From the NCBI GenBank assembly GCA_022496805.1, contig CM040093.1, forward strand, positions 14,114,213 to 14,178,212: a stretch of 64,000 nucleotides of DNA. The letters run 5' to 3'. The position numbers were made by a program, and so were the translations under genes. Within the stretch, counting starts at the first letter, position 1. The number at the start of each line of letters is the position of its first letter. Below the pieces are notes generated by a model. The model ran no database searches and was not told the DNA's origin. It saw only the letters and a list, made by a program, of their open reading frames with translations. Shown here in pieces: positions 58,340 to 64,000 of this stretch. This DNA is from Pohlia nutans. Its lineage: Eukaryota; Streptophyta; Bryopsida; Bryales; Mniaceae.

Positions 58340-58968
58340 TTTATTGTGTAAAGGACATACCAGTACCAAGCCCCTCCGGCTTAGTTTTTTCAAACCTCTT
58401 TGACCCTGAATTGCTAATAATGGAAAATAGATTTTATGAATTTTTTCAGCCATCATCTGTGACAAGAATAATATGTACCTACATTTTTAGAATGTAAATG
58501 ATTTCTATATTTTGAGGTTAAAACTCAAAAATATTAATTTCTTTCTAAATTAGGAAATTTTCTTTTTGGATTAAAAATTATATCGTAAAGTTACACTTAG
58601 AAATAATTAATGCTAGCAATGGCTGATATTGTTCCAATGACAACATGAATATATGATTTTGTGTTATTTATGTGATACAAGTAGTAGGTTGGCCCATACT
58701 AGATTTTTGTATGCAGTTTTTCAAAGCGTTCTTGTGCATGGTTATTAAAATTATGAAATTTAAAGTAAAATGTTTGAATTGCCTTGAATTAAAGTATAAA
58801 AAGGAGTTGGCTCTAAATAGATCATATCATTATGCTAAAAAATTTGGGCAAAGCTTTTGAAAATAACAACTGTAGGATTTGAACCTATATACGAGAGCCC
58901 ATATACTCTGTTGTCTTCTATAACAATATGTTTAAAGCCCAACATGTATCATTACCAATCCAAGCATA
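58340..58968. other. decayed TTAA-element left end and non-coding sequence
   Basis: GTAAAGGACATACCAGTACC+AAGCCCCTCCGGCTTAG (58347-58383) matches the left end and hairpin of 16727. No right end found. No gene. Confidence 0.4.
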
Positions 58969-58972
58969 TTAA

Positions 58973-59798
58973 CCCCTACGTGTCTACATGTTTCGGACAA
59001 TACCTAAATGTACTATAAAATAAGGATTCTTTAACTTTTTTGAGCTTCAACACTAAGAGCATATGTAAGACATCCTTATTAGAAAACATCTGTACGGTTG
59101 AGTTTGAAATAAAATGCCTATACATCTTTCAAATAAATTTATACCAAAAAACTTTGAAAATTCATTAAAATTACAATTTTAATACTCTCATCTTGTAATT
59201 CATTATGATTGGTTGAAATCATCAGAATTCAATAGTGTTGAAGTTGTTCATTTTAAATTTATTACGTTTCAATAGAGGTATCTTGTGATATCTTTGTAAG
59301 CAATCAAAAGATAATCTTATAGGTTGAAATATTGCACATAATGCAAAAGATGATTCAATGTTGTATATTATGCACTTTTGGCCAATCATTCCAAAATTCA
59401 TAAGATAATGAATAATTTGTATTTTTCATATAATTAAAACAATAATCTCTTTTAAAATAAAGTTTAAACATATTTTGACACTATTACTTAATTCAACCAT
59501 ATGGATGTCATGGAAAAGTCATCATCTACAACTTTCATTTATATGTCAACCTCAAAGAATGGATTTAGTGCGTATTTTATAGCTCAAAACCTTAAATTAC
59601 TTTTTTGTCAAAATGAAATCTCACAGAATAAAAAGACCTAGTACATTCAATTTTTATTTTTTTTCCTAATCAGATTTCACTTACGTAACTACCTAAAAAC
59701 ATTATGTCAAATAACCAACAGATGAAAAACATCACCACAAATGAAAAACTTAGAATATGTACATTGTCCAAAAATAGGACGCTCAGGCGAGTTAGGAG
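58973..59798 (+). mobile_element. TTAA element, 826 bp
   Basis: TTAA at 58969-58972 and 59799-59802; ends CCCCTACGTGTCTA and GGCGAGTTAGGAG, imperfect. Weak TGTC...GACA hairpin at 58981-58999. Confidence 0.6.
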
Positions 59799-59856
59799 TT
59801 AACTCTAATACAAATCGTTAGCCTTTAGATACAGAGATACACTTTTCAGACTTTAA

Positions 59857-60962
59857 CCCTGTGACACGCCTACATCCATATAATGGAAGATGAATAGATT
59901 GTAACCTTTCTCTTGAATACATCCTGTACAATTTTTCATCCATCCAAATTTCTCTTAGTTCTTGTGCTAGTTGACTATCATTTGTACGGTATGAATCTTC
60001 AAAATAAGATATTGTGATTTTTTTTAAATAACAGAATTGGTTTATGTCAAGTTTCATTCTTAGTTCAAAAAGTGAGACCTTAACCCTTTAACGCGCCTGC
60101 GTCCATATAATGGACGACGAACATATTGAAATCCTTCTCTTTACTACATCCTGTACAGATTTTCATCCATCCAAATTTTCCTTGGTTCTTGTGCTAGTTG
60201 ACTACCATTTGTACGGTATGGATCTTCAAAATAAGATATTGTGATTTTTTGAAAAATAACAATAGTGGTTGATGTCAAGTTTCATTCTTAGTTCAAAAAG
60301 TGAGACCTTCAGCATGATTTTCCAAAATAAGTAGAATCAAATAATGGAAAGCATACCATCTCGTAGTGCATGTTATTTCAAATTCATTACAACAATTTTT
60401 AATTTTTTTGTGTTACTTTGGGATTTTTAATTGAATTTCAAAAGAAAACCTTGAAAAATTAATTTAAAAAAATTACTAAAAAATATGATAAATCCAACCA
60501 TATAGATGTGATCTAAACATTGACATTTACAACTTTGCTTTGTACATCAACTCCATTTTTGGTATTCATCAAACATTTTATAACGGATCTTTGAAATCAG
60601 TGATGAATCGGGACGTTAAAGGGTTAAACATGATTTTCCAAAATAAGCAAAATCAAATAATGGAAATCATATCATCTCGTAGAGCATGTTATTCCAAACT
60701 CATCACAACGATTTTTTAATTTTTAAAAATTAATTAATTATTATTATTTTGGTTAATTTGGGATTTTTAGTTGAATTTCAAAAGAAAAGCTTGAAAATTT
60801 AATTACAATTTATTAATAAAAATATGATAAATCCAACCGTACAGATGTGATCTTCACATTGACATTTACAACTTAGCTTTGTACATGAACTCCATGTTTG
60901 TTATTCATCAAACATTTTATAACGCATCTTCAAAATCAGTGTTGAATCAGGACATTAAAGGG
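59857..60962 (+). mobile_element. TTAA element, 540-bp family (outer)
   Basis: TTAA at 59853-59856, right flank TTAT. Left end CCCTGTGACACGCCTACATC, right end CAGGACATTAAAGGG. Interrupted at GTGAGACC|TTAA|ACATGATTTTCC by the element 60084-60623; without it the body is about 562 bp. Confidence 0.85.
60084..60623 (+). mobile_element. TTAA element, 540-bp family (nested in its own kind)
   Basis: Perfect TTAA duplication (60080-60083, 60624-60627). Ends CCCTTTAACGCGCC and GGGACGTTAAAGGG. Hairpin CGTCCATATAATGGACG at 60100-60116. Exactly 540 bp, same as 14300. Confidence 0.95.
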
Positions 60963-60984
60963 TTATCTCATATACATCATCCAG

Positions 60985-61130
60985 CATACTCCAGTCATGC
61001 CCATTTAGCACAGTACCTGATGGCGACCGCCACAAAGGATAGGTTGGCCGACCATGCAGCTGCATATCTCAGCGAAGGGCACACTCAAAGACTTGCTCAA
61101 GCCTTTGTAAAATGGTTGCAATCACACTAA
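60985..61130 (+). CDS. possible terminal exon, unrecognised
   Basis: After an AG (60983-60984) the frame reads AYSSHAHLAQYLMATATKDR, then AAAYLSEGHTQRLAQAFVKW and stops at TAA 61128-61130. Composition and codon choice look like a real protein C-terminus, helical and amphipathic. The TTAA elements just upstream would lie in its last intron. The rest of the gene is not found in the window and the family is not recognised; it may be a relic. Confidence 0.35.
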
Positions 61131-62040
61131 AGAAGCTACCAATCATTGGCAGTTTCTGCAAAATCCCACAAGATCAACAACGAACTCATGCTCCATAAAC
61201 ATGATATTGCATGACTGTCTGGAGATATATGCACAAGCCTTACAGAACAATCATCCCTTGTAAGTTACCTCATGCATGCGGATAGGTTCAGACCTAGTGT
61301 TGAAACGGCTTTTCTGAAATCGACTCTGTGACTTGCATCCAAATCATCATATAGCTTGCAACATTTTCAGCTTCAACAACACTCTGCCAGGACAAGAATA
61401 AGTCTCAGGCAGTTGCAACCACGGAATTCCTTCCAACAGAAATACTAATCTCTATACACCGCTAATTTCAATTACTGCAAGAGTATGAATAAAATAGCGC
61501 GATTTACCCTGGCTCACTCTAATTTTGGTTGTGTGTGAAAATATATTAATATACTATATCAAAATAATATTTCACTTAAATATTGTTAATTATTATTCAA
61601 AATGTCATTATTAAGATATTTTAATAGCATTTTTCATATTAAACCGCACTACTTTCAGTAGTAAACAATTAAACAAGCATTTCATCAACTCTAATTTGAC
61701 TCTAACACAGTGAATTATCATAGTGGTGCGAATATATAATGAATTCATTTGATTTCAAAATGAGTGAGTTTTCCTTATTAGTACAAGGCGCACTAATTGA
61801 AATAAGTTGTGTGCTCGTATTAGTCCAGAAACAAGCACCGCGACACAAAGAGAATTTCAGGAACCAGTGATAATTTCTACTTGAAGAGCTGATAATCGCA
61901 CGTCTGCTGGACTCAGAATTTGCAACACGACAAGGCCTTAACAAATTCTTCGTTACAGGACAACAGAATAATCCTGATCTCTGGTTTCTAATTCAGCAAC
62001 AATTTGAATGTTCTTTAACGTTTCTCAATCTTTGTATGTT
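61131..62040. other. non-coding stretch
   Basis: Possible 3' UTR of the preceding exon to about 61500; no other signal. Confidence 0.35.
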
Positions 62041-62045
62041 TATAC

Positions 62046-62460
62046 TTACAGCTTAAGAACAGAGTCTTCAAAAACCAAATCGAAAAAGACGCAGTCTACG
62101 ACAAGAAAGGAGTGAAAAAATTGTGAAATCGGGAAAATTCCGTTTTCAAGGTCGAATTTGCAACGGGAGTTAGAATCGCACTGACCTCCTCCTTGCGAAA
62201 CTCGTGCCGCAGCAATTTTCTTCGGCGACAAGAGCTCCAAGAAAAGCACACGACGCAGTCGCTGGTAAAGCGGATCAGTCGCCGACACGGAGATGATGAA
62301 ATTGCCTTTGAAGGAGACGTATCGCGGTCACGGCCATGGCCACAGTAATCAGAAGCCATGGCCACATTCGCCATAGCCGGTTGAATTCTGCAAACTCCAC
62401 CATCGCTCGAGTGAACCCTTACTTGCAAGGATCGGACGAATGCACTTAACATAAATGAAA
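62046..62460 (-). other. GC-richer, CpG-rich block, possibly a first exon
   Basis: Open minus frames of 118 and 80 codons overlap here. One contains MANVAMASDYCGHGRDRDTS from about 62374. No family recognised. Promoter/first exon of an unknown gene, or a relic. Confidence 0.25.
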
Positions 62461-62545
62461 TTCGTCGATTGTCTTAGGAGTATTCATCCGTTGAGAAATA
62501 GTGTCCATTATTCATCCATTGAGTGAGCACGATAGATTGTTATAA

Positions 62546-63870
62546 TTCACAAGTAAGCTCAGTGAGAACTTCGCAAAACTGCCCCAAGAAAGGTAAGCGA
62601 CACCGAGTTGGGCGAGAGATGCGGCAATTCAAGGACCAGTTCATCTTCCTGCAGAATTGGCTGATTGAGCCAACAGGCAGGCAAAATTTGGTTTCATTTT
62701 CAATTGTGACCAATGTAACAAAATGAAAAGGAGCTTCGAGAATCTTTCAGAGACTTATGTGAAAAAACCGCTCTGAAGGAGAAACCACAGCTGTGGTAGT
62801 ATGCAAGTCAGCAAGTGTAATATGAGATCTAAGCTGTCCTCCACAGGTAACCAGAGACTTGCCATGAAGTTGGACAAGTTGTGGCAAAAAATTTAAGGAG
62901 CTACTGTTGCTGCATCATTCTATAGTACACAATTAATTTTCTAGTATCAGACCATGATTTTCGTGAAATCAATCGTACGTACTTTTCATGTGAGAGTCGT
63001 AGGCCCTTCTAAGATATTTCAGTACACCCGGTCCTTGCTCTGGAGGAGTACGCTCTACGCTGTCTCAGAGGGCCTTCACAAGTTGCAGGGGGGTTAGCAA
63101 TTAATCCTTCCTGGATCATTTCTCAACATAGATCTTGAACTTGAGATAGCTGGCTACCATATTCACAGGCGCACAAGGTATGTAAGAAATCTTCAACGAG
63201 GAAAGCTTCAGTTCCCCTGAGGTTCTTCCGATCGTCTCATGTCTGCTACAGGTCTTGAGACTTGCCATCAGAACATGAAGTTCTAGTCCGAGTCCAGCCC
63301 GAGTCAGACAATTTGAAGATTCGTCGATCTTACGAGACGGCCACACCACTATATCTTGCTCTTCTGACGGGGCTAGTTGCTTGCAAACCGTCACTGGGAG
63401 GTTTTCTCTTCCCACATATCGACAAATTCGTACTCTCATTAGGTCTAATGTGACCCTGGAGTCTCTTGACATCTTCCATCTTTACAGGTTTGATGAGAAA
63501 TTCTTTAGCACCCTCAGCAAGGCAACTGCATGACAAACATCAACAGAAGAACATCAGAAAGGGACACAAATACAGATCGCACATCAATACAAGCCAATCA
63601 ATTTACGCGCTTGTATTTCTAAAGGTAATAGAACACGCTTGCAAAACATTATCAGCACGAGGCCCAACACATGAGCGCGAGACCCAGAAGTAGTGAATTG
63701 AGTATACCTTTCGATGCGGTTGGGGTCGTTTTCAGATGACATCACAATAACTGGTATCTCCTTAAAAGCGGAGGAAGCCTTCACAATCTTGAGGAGGTCA
63801 TAGCCAGTCATTCCCGGCATACAATAGTCTGTCATGATGAGATTCACCGACACCCTCTGCAAATCGTATG
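62546..63870. repeat. segmental duplication, copy 2
   Basis: Aligns with 38581-39960 with small insertions and deletions; includes the 3' flank and the last two exons of the second response regulator. The break on the left is at TTCACAAGTAAG. Confidence 0.85.
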
Positions 63871-64000
63871 TAGAGCCAGTATGTTGAGTCAGCGTACAAA
63901 CATAGAATATCACGCAATTGGCAACACCACATCGGCATGCATCTAACACCGAGCTGTAAAATCCAAAAAAAAAATTGAGTGTTTCGTGGCCAAGGACCAA
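63330..64000 (-). CDS. type-A-like response regulator, second copy, 5' end outside window
   Basis: Paralogue of the gene at 39428. Exons visible on the minus strand: 63856-63708 (149 bp, the same length as in copy 1) and 63525-63330; intron 63707-63526. Receiver motifs: [18 protein letters not shown] with the phosphoacceptor Asp, VIVMSSEN, and [18 protein letters not shown] with the conserved Lys. The tail [11 protein letters not shown]...RYSGVAVS lost five residues relative to copy 1. It carries MPGMTGY, the usual plant form, where copy 1 has MPEMTGY. Frame and splice sites are intact, so it is probably functional. The acidic pair and the N-terminus lie beyond 64000. Confidence 0.9.

Noticed and set aside
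58869..58930. tRNA-like T-arm (GGTTCAAATCC on the minus strand)
   Set aside because: No matching acceptor stem, D-arm or anticodon arm could be folded around it.
1..64000. CRISPR arrays, operons, ribosome binding sites
   Set aside because: The spliced genes show a eukaryotic nuclear genome; the tandem hairpin array at 32402 has no unique spacers.

Overview
The window looks like nuclear DNA of a land plant: AT-rich and repeat-rich, with short genes that have many introns. Three gene families point there. One is an SD2/S-domain-type receptor kinase, one is a TAF6 with the plant exon layout, and one is a pair of cytokinin-type response regulators. A broken copy of the plant SUMO ligase SIZ1 agrees. 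The mix of mobile elements (a Tc1-type DD34E transposase, many TTAA-target elements) would be unusual for a flowering plant, so I lean to a non-seed plant such as a moss, lycophyte or fern. That is inference; I cannot name the species.

Layout. 1-1932: 3' part of a receptor-kinase gene with a frameshift and a MITE-filled intron. 3972-4996 (minus): a decayed SIZ1 copy that I assembled from four short exons. 9512-14030 (plus): a complete TAF6 gene with 12 exons, predicted 550 aa. 14.1-22 kb: mostly TTAA elements, including one 1.2 kb element with a large palindrome inside, plus a small CxxC/Tudor-like coding remnant at 21338. 26.5-27.9 kb: an unexpected collagen-like (Gly-Pro-Pro) exon. 29.67-30.94 kb: a 1.27 kb foldback element. 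31.5-31.8 kb: a second kinase relic. 32.4-32.84 kb: four tandem 109-bp units, each with a near-perfect hairpin. 36.3-38.6 kb: a Stowaway-like MITE split by three TTAA elements. 39428-40685 (minus): a complete response regulator gene. 42663-44043: a Tc1-like transposon with its transposase. 54-61 kb: nested TTAA elements. 62.5-64 kb: a second, partial response regulator, part of a segmental duplication of the 38.6-39.9 kb block.

The most interesting signal is a swarm of at least 17 non-autonomous elements that begin TTAA-CCC and end GGG-TTAA. They fall into several families with different interiors. Most carry a short hairpin about 10-20 bases inside one end, and the hairpin sequence differs between families while its position stays the same. 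Two elements sit inside other elements with TTAA repeated on both sides, which shows the target duplication directly. TTAA targets and CCC termini are hallmarks of the piggyBac superfamily, but no piggyBac transposase is visible here.

The functional genes share no operon-like logic. TAF6 is a general transcription factor subunit; the response regulators belong to two-component (probably cytokinin) signalling.
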